Both the position numbers and the translations under genes were made by a program. A DNA stretch of 64,000 nt from Sphaerisporangium sp040683095. Lineage in GTDB: Bacteria > Actinomycetota > Actinomycetes > Streptosporangiales > Streptosporangiaceae. Positions within the stretch are counted from its first letter, which is position 1, and each line of letters begins with the position of its first letter. The notes under the pieces were generated by a model. It was given only the letters and a program-made list of their open reading frames with translations. It had not been told where the DNA came from and searched no databases. The DNA lies in the NCBI RefSeq assembly GCF_040683095.1, contig NZ_JBFBCI010000016.1:69201-133200 (forward strand), in the 5' to 3' direction. Below are positions 37,658-48,673 of the stretch, one piece after another.

Positions 37658-38911
37658 TCACCCTAGACCAGAGGCGGCGGCGCGCTTGCGGGAGAGCGCG
37701 TCGACCCCGGCGGCCAGGAGCAGGACCAGCCCGGTGACGATGTACTTGACGCTCGCGCTGTAACCCATCAGGCCCATGCCGTTGTTGATGACCGCGACCA
37801 CGGCGCCGCCGAGCAGCGCGTCCAGCACCCTGCCCTTGCCTCCGAACAGGCTGGTGCCGCCGATGACCGCGGCGCCGACCGCGAACAGCAGCACGTCGCT
37901 GCCGCCCGTGCTGGGGTCGACGGAACTGGCCTGGGACGCCAGGACGATGCCGCCCACGGACGCCATGCCGGAGCAGATGACGAAGGCGCTGACCCGGATG
38001 CGGTCCACGTTGATGCCGGCGCGGCGGGCGGCCTCGGCGTTGCCGCCGACGGCGTAGATGTGCCGGCCGAAGGCCGTGCGGCGCAGGACGAACGTCCAGA
38101 AGATCAGCAGCGCCAGGATGATCGGGACGACGATCGGCACGCCCTTGAGCGAGACCAGCAGGGCGTTGCGGCTGCGCTCCAGGTTCAGGGCGTAGACCGC
38201 GAGCCCGCCGAGGATCGCCAGCGCGCCCACCCGGACGGCGATGAGCGTGACCGGGTCGGCCGAGAGGCCGCGGCCGGCGCGGCGGCGCGCCCGCACGATC
38301 TGCAGGGCGGCGTACGCGAGGACGCACACCGCGTACAAGATCCAGCCGAGGGCCGGCGGGAGGTACCTGTTCTCGATCGCGATGATCACCGGGTCGCGGA
38401 TGGCGATGTTGTTGCCCTCGCGCACCAGGACGAGGAGCGCGCCCTGGAAGGCGAGGAAGGCGGCCAGCGTCACCACGAAGGAGGGAATGCCGAGCTTGGC
38501 GACCAGCGCGCCGAGCGCGAGGCCGATCACGACGCCGGTGAGGATCGCCGCGCCGACGCTGACGTACCACGGCAGGCCGTTCTGGGTCATGGCGACGGCG
38601 AGCACCGCCGCGCAGACGCCGCTGGTCCACCCCGCGGACAGGTCGATCTCACCGAGGAGCAGGACGAAGACCAGTCCCATGGCGATCACGCTGATCGCGG
38701 CGCCCTGGGTGAACAGGTTGGCGAAGTTGATCGCCGATAGGAACACCGGCCGCAGGATCGCGAAGGTGGTGCACAGCACGAGCAACCCGAGGATGGCCGG
38801 CAGGGCGCCCATGTCACCGCCCCGGACCCGTCCGATGTAGGCACGGACGTTCTCGCCGATGCCGGGCGACGGCGCGGCGGTCTTCGTGCCGGGAAGCATC
38901 GTCGTACTCAT
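37658..38911 (-). CDS. xylH: Sugar ABC transporter permease (XylH/RbsC type)
   Basis: A 417-residue membrane protein of the BPD_transp_2 family. Residues 1-40 are cytoplasmic; about ten helices follow. Family stretches: VFVLLLGEIDLSAGWTSGVC, LVAKLGIPSFVVTLAAFLAF, TAFGRHIYAVGGNAEAARRA GINVDRI and GGTSLFGGKGRVLDALLGG. The extra long middle section (two to three added helices) is typical of XylH compared with RbsC. The start overlaps the ATPase gene stop. It forms the channel of the importer. Confidence 0.9.
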   Translation of the reverse strand: MSTTMLPGTKTAAPSPGIGENVRAYIGRVRGGDMGALPAILGLLVLCTTFAILRPVFLSAINFANLFTQGAAISVIAMGLVFVLLLGEIDLSAGWTSGVCAAVLAVAMTQNGLPWYVSVGAAILTGVVIGLALGALVAKLGIPSFVVTLAAFLAFQGALLVLVREGNNIAIRDPVIIAIENRYLPPALGWILYAVCVLAYAALQIVRARRRAGRGLSADPVTLIAVRVGALAILGGLAVYALNLERSRNALLVSLKGVPIVVPIILALLIFWTFVLRRTAFGRHIYAVGGNAEAARRAGINVDRIRVSAFVICSGMASVGGIVLASQASSVDPSTGGSDVLLFAVGAAVIGGTSLFGGKGRVLDALLGGAVVAVINNGMGLMGYSASVKYIVTGLVLLLAAGVDALSRKRAAASGLG

Positions 38912-39684
38912 GCGGTGACTCCGTTGACGTTCTGCAGGCCGAGCTCGCCGCTGCGTCCCGAGGTGATCAGCTCGACGACCTGCGCGTGGGTGACGTCGGC
39001 CGTCTTCACCTGCGCGGCCATGCGGCCGAGGTACAGCGCCGCGATCCGGTCCGAGACGGCGAAGACGTCGTTCATGTTGTGCGAGATGAGGATCACCGCC
39101 AGGCCGTTGTCGGCCAGCCGGCGCACCAGCTCCAGCACCTGGGCGGTCTGGGCGACGCCGAGCGCGGCGGTGGGCTCGTCCAGGATGACGACCTTGCTGT
39201 TCCACAGCACGGCCTTGGCGATGGCGACGGTCTGCCGCTGGCCGCCGGACAGGCTGGACACGAGCTGCCGGATCGACTTGACGGTGCGGACGGAGAGGCT
39301 GTCGAGGGTCTTGGCCGCCATCTCCTCCATCGTCGCCTCGTCCAGGACGAGCCCGCTCCTCTTCTCGCGGCCCAGGAACATGTTCTGGACGATGTCCAGG
39401 TTGTCGCACAGGGCGAGGTCCTGATAAACGATCTCGATGCCGAGGTCGGCGGCCTCGCGCGGGCTGTTCACCTGCACCGGGCGGCCGTCGAACAGCATCT
39501 CGCCCGCGTCGATCGGGTAGGTGCCGCCGATGCACTTGACCAGGGTGGACTTGCCGGCGCCGTTGTCGCCGACAAGTGCGGTGACCTCTCCGGCGTACGC
39601 CGAGAAGGCGACCTCGTGCAGGACCTGCACGGGTCCGAAGCTCTTGTCGAGCCCGCGGATCTCCAGGACGGGTTGCGATGACAC
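38908..39684 (-). CDS. Sugar ABC transporter ATP-binding protein (single-domain, XylG-like)
   Basis: A 258-residue ABC ATPase. Walker A is GDNGAGKST, signature SLSGGQRQTVAIAKAV, Walker B VVILDEPTAALG, H-loop ILISHNMNDVF. The Walker A and LGVAQT form are typical of the sugar (CUT2) class. Unlike E. coli XylG it has only one ATPase domain, so two copies should dimerise. The GTG at 39684 has AGGAG four bases upstream and is preferred over the ATG at 39720. It overlaps the permease gene by four bases. Confidence 0.92.
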   Translation of the reverse strand: MSSQPVLEIRGLDKSFGPVQVLHEVAFSAYAGEVTALVGDNGAGKSTLVKCIGGTYPIDAGEMLFDGRPVQVNSPREAADLGIEIVYQDLALCDNLDIVQNMFLGREKRSGLVLDEATMEEMAAKTLDSLSVRTVKSIRQLVSSLSGGQRQTVAIAKAVLWNSKVVILDEPTAALGVAQTAQVLELVRRLADNGLAVILISHNMNDVFAVSDRIAALYLGRMAAQVKTADVTHAQVVELITSGRSGELGLQNVNGVTA

Positions 39685-39726
39685 GTTGCTCCTAAGAGAT
39701 TGACGGTACACGCCGCGCACCCCGGC

Positions 39727-39754
39727 GGGGAGACCTCCTGTGGGAGGCCTCCCC
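39727..39754 (-). terminator. Intra-operon hairpin between binding-protein and ATPase genes
   Basis: GGGGAGACCTCC and GGAGGCCTCCCC form a 12-bp stem with one mismatch and a four-base loop, in the 100-base gap after the binding-protein stop. Such hairpins commonly lower downstream expression, so the binding protein is made in excess. Confidence 0.6.
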
Positions 39755-39784
39755 GGGAAGCGGCGGCCGTACCGGACCTCGGTT

Positions 39785-40909
39785 CTACTGGATTCCGGCC
39801 TTGGTGCAGAGGTCGGCGAACTCGCCCGTGCAGAGCTCGTCCTTGCTGACGAAGCCGTCGGCGACGACGTCCTTGACGCTGTCGAAGGTGATCGCCTGCG
39901 GGTCCAGCAGGACGGACGGGACGTCCTGGTTGGTCTGGGCGTCCTTGGTGACCCCGCTCACGGTCGGCTTCTCGCCGTTGGCGAGCGCGATGGCGAGCTG
40001 GGAGGCCGCGTCGGCCTCCTTCTTGACGGCCTTGTACACGGTCATGCACTGGTCGCCGGTGAGGATGTTCTGCAGGCCCTGGACGCCCGCGTCCTGGCCG
40101 GTCACCGGCACCTTGCCGTTGAGCTTCTGCTTCTTCAGCACGGTGATGGCGGCGTTGCCGAGGTTGTCGTTCGCCGCGAGCACACCCGCGATCTTGGGCT
40201 GGGAGGTCAGCATCTGCTCGAACATCGTGCCGCCCTTGACCGGGTCCCACTCCGGCACGGACTCGTCCGGGCCCTTGGTGTACTCGCCGGAGTCGAACTT
40301 CGGCTGGAGCACGCCGTCGTAGCCCTGCTTGAACAGCGTCGCGTTGTTGTCCGTCGGCGAGCCGTTGAGCTCGGCGATGATGGGCTTGTCGACCTTCTTG
40401 TCGGTGAGGCACTGGACCAGGCCCTCGCCCTGAAGCTGGCCGACCTTGACGTTGTCGAAGCTGACGTAGTACGACGCGCCGCCGCCGAGGGTCAGGCGGT
40501 CGTAGTCGATGACCGGGACACCCTGGGCCTTGGCCTTGTCGATGACGGCCTTGCCGGTGCCGCTGTCCAGGTTGACGATCAGCAGCACGGTGGCGCCGTT
40601 GGTGATCATCTGGTCGGCGATCGTCTGGAACGCGGTCTTGTCGTTCTGCGCGTTCTGGATGTCGTAGGCGACGCCCGCGGCCTTGAACGCCTCTTCGAGG
40701 AACTTGTGGTCGGCGGTCTCCCAGCGGGGAGACGACTTGCTGTCGGGCAGGATCACGCCGATCTTGCCCGGCTTGGCCTCGGAGGACGTGGAGGCGCCCC
40801 CACTGGACGGTGCCGCGCTGGTGTCACCACTGTCGCTGCCCCCGCAGGCGGTGAGACCGAGAGTGAGCGCCGCCGCGGCGGCGGTCAGGCCGAGGATCCC
40901 CTTGCGCAT
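39785..40909 (-). CDS. xylF: Sugar ABC transporter substrate-binding lipoprotein (XylF type)
   Basis: A 374-residue lipoprotein; signal MRKGILGLTAAAAALTLGL with lipobox LTAC. The mature part is a periplasmic-binding fold of the XylF/RbsB group: KIGVILPDSKSSPRWETADH, LLIVNLDSGTGKAVIDKA, GVPVIDYDRLTLGGGASYYV, and GVLAANDNLGNAAITVL followed by TGQDAGVQGLQNILTGDQCM. The DRL and TGQDA forms resemble D-xylose-binding proteins, which supports a xylose or related pentose substrate. It is the first gene of the operon that ends with the ROK regulator. Confidence 0.9.
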   Translation of the reverse strand: MRKGILGLTAAAAALTLGLTACGGSDSGDTSAAPSSGGASTSSEAKPGKIGVILPDSKSSPRWETADHKFLEEAFKAAGVAYDIQNAQNDKTAFQTIADQMITNGATVLLIVNLDSGTGKAVIDKAKAQGVPVIDYDRLTLGGGASYYVSFDNVKVGQLQGEGLVQCLTDKKVDKPIIAELNGSPTDNNATLFKQGYDGVLQPKFDSGEYTKGPDESVPEWDPVKGGTMFEQMLTSQPKIAGVLAANDNLGNAAITVLKKQKLNGKVPVTGQDAGVQGLQNILTGDQCMTVYKAVKKEADAASQLAIALANGEKPTVSGVTKDAQTNQDVPSVLLDPQAITFDSVKDVVADGFVSKDELCTGEFADLCTKAGIQ

Positions 40910-41044
40910 GGGTGCACGGGTCCTTTCTGCAGAGATCGCCACGGGAGGCGTGGCGTTGGGGGTCTGGGTGGAAGGTGCCCGGCCGAGCTCTGACCGGGGG
41001 AAGGAACGGCTTCCACCGGGTCGCGGCTTGGCCGTTTCTTGAAT

Positions 41045-41123
41045 GTTGTTTGCGGCAACGTATTCCGATCCGGGCCGGTGCGCCAGACCTCCGGGCGTCA
41101 AAATTTGTTGCCGCCGGTAACAA
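41045..41123. promoter_or_regulatory. Candidate XylR/ROK operators upstream of xylF
   Basis: Two dyads lie upstream of the binding-protein start: GTTGTTTGCGGCAAC at 41045-41059 and TTGTTGCCGCCGGTAACAA at 41105-41123. Both share TTGTT/AACAA-like arms. Bacillus XylR operators also have TTTGTT...AACAAA arms. This makes them candidates for binding by the ROK protein encoded in the operon. Confidence 0.4.
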
Positions 41124-41138
41124 TCGGGAAACGCATGC

Positions 41139-41864
41139 TTAACCTGCGAGGCTGCGCGTGATCAGCACGAAGGCCGAGACGGCGGCCACCACGAGGATCC
41201 CGGTCCGGATCCTTCCCCCGTCCATGAACCGCCGCAGCGGCCCCGACGCCGCGAACCCGGCGACCATGAACGGGATCAGCGCCGCGCCCCAGAGGACCGA
41301 CCGGAGCGGCAGCCTGCCGACGACGGCGAGGACGCCGAGCGACTGCAGGGCGGCCAGGAAGAAGAACAGCGCCAGCGTCGCGCGGATCCTCGGCCCCTTC
41401 TCGTGCTGGTACACGATGCCGAGCGGCGGCCCGCCGATGCCGGTGGCGGTTCCCGTGATCCCGGAGATGAGCCCGGCGGCGGTCAGCGTGAAGCCGTTCT
41501 TGGGCACGGCCAGGGCCGAGGCCGTGACCGCCACCGCCACGAGCACCATCACGCCGACCAGGACGCCGAGCGCCCGCGTGCTGACGTAGAGGACGACGAG
41601 CCCGCCGAGCGCCGTCCCCGGCAGCCTGCCGAGCAGCGCGAACCCCAGCCCCCGCCAGTCGATCGCGCGCCATTCCGCGACCAGCGTCAGCAGCGGCAGG
41701 GTGGCGTTGACCACCTGGACGCCGCCCGGCATGACCGTGGGGTCCAGCACCGTGATGATCGGCGCGGCCAGCAAGCCCAGCCCGAACCCGACCCCTCCCT
41801 GCACCACCGCCCCGACGAATACCGCCAAACCACCCAGAAATATCAGAAGTACCTCGTGACCCAT
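41139..41864 (-). CDS. TauE/SafE-family membrane permease
   Basis: About 241 residues from ATG 41864, with seven to eight hydrophobic helices. The two repeated TauE motifs are present: LAVFVGAVVQGGVGFGLGLL near the start and GLISGITGTATGIGGPPLGI in the middle, followed by RIRATLALFFFL. These proteins export or import sulfite, sulfoacetate and other small sulfur or carboxylate anions. Substrate unknown. A slightly longer start (41897) is possible. Confidence 0.88.
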   Translation of the reverse strand: MGHEVLLIFLGGLAVFVGAVVQGGVGFGLGLLAAPIITVLDPTVMPGGVQVVNATLPLLTLVAEWRAIDWRGLGFALLGRLPGTALGGLVVLYVSTRALGVLVGVMVLVAVAVTASALAVPKNGFTLTAAGLISGITGTATGIGGPPLGIVYQHEKGPRIRATLALFFFLAALQSLGVLAVVGRLPLRSVLWGAALIPFMVAGFAASGPLRRFMDGGRIRTGILVVAAVSAFVLITRSLAG

Positions 41865-42038
41865 GCATAGCACCGTAGACTCCGGCGCCCCACCCATCGC
41901 AAAGGGTCATCCCTCGCGACGAGGCGCCTCCCGCCCGGAAACGGCACCGGTGGTCGCGACGGTCCGCGTGGCCGACCCTCGCCTACGACCTGGAGCGTCC
42001 GTAGGACCGCGCCGGACGGCTCCGGGGCGGGAAAGCCG

Positions 42039-42073
42039 GACGGCCCGGCGTGTGGGTGGGACGCCGGGCCGTC
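42039..42073 (-). terminator. Hairpin terminator after acnA
   Basis: GACGGCCCGGCGT and ACGCCGGGCCGTC form a perfect 13-bp stem with a nine-base loop, 56 bases past the aconitase stop. Confidence 0.8.
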
Positions 42074-42128
42074 GTCGTCGGAGTTCGTGACCCCCGAGTG
42101 CGGGGCCGGAGCGCCCCGGTGACCCTGC

Positions 42129-44864
<2,736 letters not shown>

Positions 44865-44971
44865 AGGGACTCGCCTCCTTGTTCCAACTCATCGCCACTG
44901 ATGGTGGGTCGCACACGTAATGCCGGGTTCGCCCCATAGATCCTGCCGCACCGGCGGAGTAACCACCGCAG

Positions 44972-44990
44972 TTAGGTGGACCTAACCTCG
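44972..44990. promoter_or_regulatory. Candidate IdeR/DmdR iron box upstream of acnA
   Basis: The 19 bases at 44972-44990 read TTAGGTGGACCTAACCTCG, matching 13 of 19 positions of the DtxR/IdeR iron-box form TTAGGTTAGGCTAACCTAA. The core GTTAGGT-GG-ACCTAAC is a perfect dyad. It lies about 110 bases before the acnA start. Confidence 0.5.
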
Positions 44991-45005
44991 CACGCGCGAA
45001 GGATG

Positions 45006-45049
45006 TCTCGATATCAAGATATCTGGTCATGTATCTCGACATCAAGTTA
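45006..45049. repeat. Two TCTCGA-NN-TCAAG palindromic elements
   Basis: TCTCGATATCAAGATA (45006-45021) and TCTCGACATCAAGTTA (45034-45049) are 28 bases apart. Each is a near-palindrome TCTYGA-NN-TCRAGA, so they could be paired sites for a dimeric regulator acting on acnA or the hydrolase gene. Confidence 0.5.
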
Positions 45050-45081
45050 ACAGTGAGTAGCCTACCGCCGCGTCGCGCGCC

Positions 45082-45813
45082 TCACGTGGCGACCGGTATG
45101 AGCCGGGCGGCGAACAGGCCGATCACGACCACCGACAGGACGGGCCCGAGGATCTTCACCTCGAACGCCCGGCCGGTCTTGATGCCGATCTTCCACGGCA
45201 GGAGCCATCGGTGCTGGAGCGGCCACAGCACCGGGCACCCGCGCTCGGTGAGGCAGTCCCCCACCACGTGCGCCAGGCAGCCGATCGCGACGGCGAAGCC
45301 GAGCCAGAGGTAGTCCACCCCGCGCGACTGCAACAGGATGAACGCCCCCGCGGTGATCGCGATGTTCACCAGGGCCGAGACGACGGTCTTGCCGGGGATG
45401 CCGATGCCGATGGCGCGGACGGCCAGGCCGATCATGAGGATGACGACGATGTCGCGGCCGACGGGATAACGGTCGGCGAGGAAATATGCCCCGAAACCGG
45501 CGGCGACGGCGAACGCCAGGGAATGGGTCGCGTGGCGGTGGCCGCCGCTGACCCAGTTGACCACCTTGCTGAGCACCCACGTCACCGGGCCGAAGGTCTG
45601 AGCGATCGTCGCGTGCGGATGGTCCAGGTCCGGGAGCATCGCGCCCCCGGCGCAGACGAGCGTTCCCGCGATCAGCTCGCCCGGCGACAGCACGCCCGCG
45701 ACCATGGGGGCGAGGTCGGCGGCGGGACCTCCGAGCGCGGGAAGGGCGGTGAGCGCCGGCGCGAGGAGTAACCAGGCGGCAGCCCCGCTCAGCGCGTGCG
45801 TATGCCCCATCAT
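45082..45813 (-). CDS. Membrane-bound metal-dependent hydrolase (YdjM/DUF457 type)
   Basis: About 243 residues with five or more helices. It starts MMGHTHALSGAAAWLLLAP, then has GAMLPDLDHPHATIAQ, GGHRHATHSLAFAVAAG and GCLAHVVGDCLTERGCPVLW: the His/Asp-rich motifs of the YdjM-like family of inner-membrane metal-dependent hydrolases, related to phospholipase C. In E. coli YdjM is a LexA-controlled gene. No LexA box is seen here. The ATG at 45813 gives the usual MGHTH start; 45834 is in frame but longer. Confidence 0.88.
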   Translation of the reverse strand: MMGHTHALSGAAAWLLLAPALTALPALGGPAADLAPMVAGVLSPGELIAGTLVCAGGAMLPDLDHPHATIAQTFGPVTWVLSKVVNWVSGGHRHATHSLAFAVAAGFGAYFLADRYPVGRDIVVILMIGLAVRAIGIGIPGKTVVSALVNIAITAGAFILLQSRGVDYLWLGFAVAIGCLAHVVGDCLTERGCPVLWPLQHRWLLPWKIGIKTGRAFEVKILGPVLSVVVIGLFAARLIPVAT

Positions 45814-46331
45814 GCGTAGATCACGTTCGGGCACCTTACGGCAAAATCCCGGTCATATCCGGGAAGCGTGCCCCCAACGGCCCGGCGTGTCGCTTGCCCC
45901 GGAGATAGGTGACCCTGACCGGGACCGGAAGGTCACTCGGCAGTAGGGGCGGCGACGGGAAGAGGCCGGAAATAGACAGACGGGACCGTTCCGCTCCAAG
46001 AGCACCCCCCAGCCCTCTCAAAGCAGAACGGACCCGTCGATAGGTGGTAACGCTCGAATCTCAGGACCTGTTCCCGGATTTTCGTGAGCTGCGTCACTAT
46101 TTTTTGGCACGTTCCGCCGTACGGTGACGGAAGGTTCGCATCCGATCACCCTGTGCGGCAAAGCGCAGGTAGAGCCTTCCGGCGACCACCGCGCCCACCT
46201 CCCCGCACGCAGGTCCCACGACGGACGACTCCCCGATATCTCGGGTATGAGGTTGTTCTAAGAACAGTATCGATATATCGTTGAGCCATCGAGAGCGGTC
46301 GACGGTCGATCGCCACGTCAGGGGGAAGACG
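45814..46331. other. Promoter region between divergent hydrolase and padR genes
   Basis: About 520 bases without a gene. It contains the PadR-side dyads listed separately (46254-46280) and an AT-rich patch near 46095-46105. Nothing else is recognised. Confidence 0.5.
46254..46280. promoter_or_regulatory. Candidate PadR operator dyads
   Basis: TGTTCT-A-AGAACA (46254-46266) is a perfect 13-bp dyad, and CGATATATCG (46271-46280) a perfect 10-bp palindrome, both 50-80 bases before the padR start. PadR repressors typically bind AT-rich palindromes in their own promoter. Confidence 0.45.
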
Positions 46332-47069
46332 ATGACACACGCACATGCGATGAGAGGGCCCTGGCCCGACCCGCGAGAGATCAGGGACGCGGCGATGACC
46401 GCGTTCGGCTCCGTGGCCTCGGGCTGGCACCAGGGGCACCAGCACCACCAACACGGCCCGCAGGGGCCCGGCGACGAGCACGAGGGCCGGGAGCGCCGCC
46501 ACCGGGGGCGCCGCGGGCCGGGCCCCTTCCCGTGGGACTTCGGGCGCGGCCCCTTCGGCGGGCCCGGGTTCCCGTTCGGACGCGGCGGGCCGTTCGGCCG
46601 GGGACCGCGCAAAGCGAAGCGCGGCGACGTCCGGGCCGCGATCCTCGCGCTGCTGAGCGAGGAGCCCCGCAACGGCTACCAGATCATCCAGGAGATCGCC
46701 GAGCGCAGCCAGGGCGGCTGGAAGCCCAGCCCGGGCGCCGTGTACCCGGCCCTGCAGCAGCTCACCGACGAGGGCCTGGTGCGCTCCGAGGAGACCGAGG
46801 GCCGCAAGACGTTCCAGCTCACCGACGCGGGCCGTGAGTACGTGACACAGCACCCCGACGAGGTGCGCGCGCCGTGGGAGGACATGACGCCCGAGGTCGA
46901 CGACACGGTCTACGAGCTTTTCGACCTGTCCCGGCAGGCCGCCTCGGCGCTCTTCCAGATAGCGCAGACTGGGAGCGAGAACCAGATCGGGCAGGCCAAG
47001 CAGATCCTGGCCCAGACCCGGCGCAAGCTCTACCAGATTCTGGCCGACGGCGACACCTCGGAGGAGTGA
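46332..47069 (+). CDS. PadR-family transcriptional regulator
   Basis: 245 residues from ATG 46332 (AGGGGGAA upstream). Residues about 30-90 are rich in His, Gly, Pro and Arg (HQGHQHHQHGPQGPG), a possible metal-binding, disordered head. The PadR winged helix follows: KRGDVRAAILALLSEEPRNG, YQIIQEIAERSQGGWKPSPG, VYPALQQLTDEGLVRSEE. A C-terminal helical dimerisation part ends it. His-rich heads are known in nickel-responsive PadR relatives such as YqjI, so metal sensing is possible. It is followed after six bases by the DUF1707 gene. Confidence 0.9.
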   Translation: MTHAHAMRGPWPDPREIRDAAMTAFGSVASGWHQGHQHHQHGPQGPGDEHEGRERRHRGRRGPGPFPWDFGRGPFGGPGFPFGRGGPFGRGPRKAKRGDVRAAILALLSEEPRNGYQIIQEIAERSQGGWKPSPGAVYPALQQLTDEGLVRSEETEGRKTFQLTDAGREYVTQHPDEVRAPWEDMTPEVDDTVYELFDLSRQAASALFQIAQTGSENQIGQAKQILAQTRRKLYQILADGDTSEE

Positions 47070-47075
47070 CCCCCG

Positions 47076-47633
47076 ATGACCTCGCGGGACGATCTGCGGA
47101 TCGGTGACGCGGAGCGCGACGAGGTGATGACCGTCCTGCGCGAGCACTTCGCGCAGGGCCGTCTCACCCACGAAGAGCTGGACGAACGACTCGACACCGT
47201 CCTCGCCGCCCGCACGGCCGGCGAGCTGCGCCGGGTGACGGCCGACCTTCCCGGCCCCGCCGCGCCTCGCCGGGCGGACGGCGGGCGGCCCGGCTGGGCG
47301 CCCGCGTGGGGACCCGCGCTGCACGCCGATCCCGCGCCGTGGGGCCGCGCGTCCGGCCCTCCCTGGGGGCCTCACCCCGGCGACCTGGCCTGGCGGCACG
47401 CCATGCGCGCGGCCCGCTACGAGCGGTACCGCGCGCACCGCCGGCACGGCAGGCCGCCGGTGTTCCTGTTCATCCTGGCGATCGTGGTGATCGCCTCGCT
47501 GGTCTCCGGCTCGCTGTGGCCGGTGTTCGGCGTCCTGAAGGTGCTGTTCCTGCTGTGGCTGGTGTTCGCCGTGCTCGGCCTGGCGCACCGCCGCCTCCGT
47601 CACCACCACCCCCGCGCCGGCCGCCGTTTCTGA
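47076..47633 (+). CDS. DUF1707 (SHOCT-like) membrane protein
   Basis: 185 residues. Residues 5-60 are the DUF1707 domain (LRIGDAERDEVMTVLREHFA, GRLTHEELDERLDTVLAART), a short helical module found mostly in actinobacteria. After a Pro/Gly-rich middle come two hydrophobic helices (VFLFILAIVVIASLVSGSLW and FGVLKVLFLLWLVFAVLGLA) and a His/Arg-rich end. It is probably co-transcribed with padR. Function unknown. Confidence 0.88.
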   Translation: MTSRDDLRIGDAERDEVMTVLREHFAQGRLTHEELDERLDTVLAARTAGELRRVTADLPGPAAPRRADGGRPGWAPAWGPALHADPAPWGRASGPPWGPHPGDLAWRHAMRAARYERYRAHRRHGRPPVFLFILAIVVIASLVSGSLWPVFGVLKVLFLLWLVFAVLGLAHRRLRHHHPRAGRRF

Positions 47634-47989
47634 GCCGCCGCCGGGCCCCATAAGCCGACCTGTAAGCCGACCTGTAAGCCGATCCGCGAGCCGATCTTCC
47701 GGCCGGACGGGCCGCGTGCCCGTCCGGCCTTTCGCATGCGCGCCGACCTGCGCGGACGCCCCCCGAGCGGTTGCGCGCCGTAGCCGCGCGAGTGCCCGCC
47801 GTCCCGAATTGGGCCTTGACGCTCCAAGTCAGCCGATTCATGATCTGCCTTGTCTTGAAGACCGTTGTCATTCCCGGGTTTGGCTGTGAACACGCCCGGG
47901 CATGGTGGCGCCTGTTCTCCCCGTACCCCACGCCAAAGCTCCGCGGCCGGCACTCCGTGGAGCGCCGTACCGACGACGAGGAGCAGCCG
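47634..47989. other. Intergenic region with terminator and 12-bp tandem repeat
   Basis: About 355 bases. TAAGCCGACCTG repeats at 47651 and 47663 with a degenerate third copy at 47675. The terminator is listed separately. TTGACG with CATGAT 17 bases downstream (47816-47844) could be the promoter of the DUF6879 gene. Confidence 0.5.
47701..47729 (+). terminator. Rho-independent terminator after DUF1707 gene
   Basis: GGCCGGACGGGC and GCCCGTCCGGCC form a perfect 12-bp stem with a five-base loop, followed by TTT. Confidence 0.82.
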
Positions 47990-48646
47990 ATGGTCCCGAT
48001 GACCCGCGTTGATCGCCGTGATCTCAAGGTGGTCGAGGTCGCCGAGGTGTTCGAGCGGGTACGCACGGCGGACGCGGCGGTCCTTCCACCGGAGGTGTAC
48101 GGCCCGGAGTTCCGCGCGGCCTACGAGAGCGCCGAAGGCGTGGTCTGGAAGCTGGAACGCGCCCAGCACTTCTACGAGCCCTACGAGCCGAGCTGGGTCG
48201 CCATGACGGAAGGCGACTGGGAACGTTCCCTGCGGCTCGTCGGCGAGATGCGCGCGGGGTTCCCCGCCGAGTACGACGGCTACGCCGAGTTCCGCCGCGC
48301 CCGCGTCGTCGAGTGGCCCCTCACGCCCTACATGCAGTGGGAGCTGCACGTCCTCGCTGCGCGCGCCGACGCCGGCGAGCGGTCCCGCGTGGTGCCCGCC
48401 TCGGCCGTGCGCCCGTTCGAACGTTCCCGGCCGCTGCCCGAGTTGCTGATCTTCGAGTCCGGACTGATGTACGAGGTGCTGTACGACGGGGCGGGCGCCC
48501 ACCTCGGGGGGCGGCGCATCACCGACCCCGAGGTGATCGACCCCTGCCTCGCGGCGCTGACCGCCCTGTACGACCAGGGCGAGGAACTACGGGCGTACGT
48601 CCACCGCGAGGTCGGCCCGCTGTCCGCGCCCGCCCGGACGCCCTGA
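47990..48646 (+). CDS. DUF6879-family protein
   Basis: 218 residues from ATG 47990 (GAGGAG seven bases upstream). It resembles the DUF6879 family of actinobacteria: VVWKLERAQHFYEPYEPSW, MTEGDWERSLRLVGEMR, RRARVVEWPLTPYMQWELHV, LLIFESGLMYEVLYDGAG. Such proteins often accompany HTH regulators of the XRE/DUF397 class, but none is adjacent here. Cytoplasmic, no catalytic motif visible. Function unknown. It ends 27 bases from the convergent pnkp gene. Confidence 0.75.
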   Translation: MVPMTRVDRRDLKVVEVAEVFERVRTADAAVLPPEVYGPEFRAAYESAEGVVWKLERAQHFYEPYEPSWVAMTEGDWERSLRLVGEMRAGFPAEYDGYAEFRRARVVEWPLTPYMQWELHVLAARADAGERSRVVPASAVRPFERSRPLPELLIFESGLMYEVLYDGAGAHLGGRRITDPEVIDPCLAALTALYDQGEELRAYVHREVGPLSAPARTP

Positions 48647-48673
48647 CCGCGCCTTCCGGCGGGCCCCGTGGGG

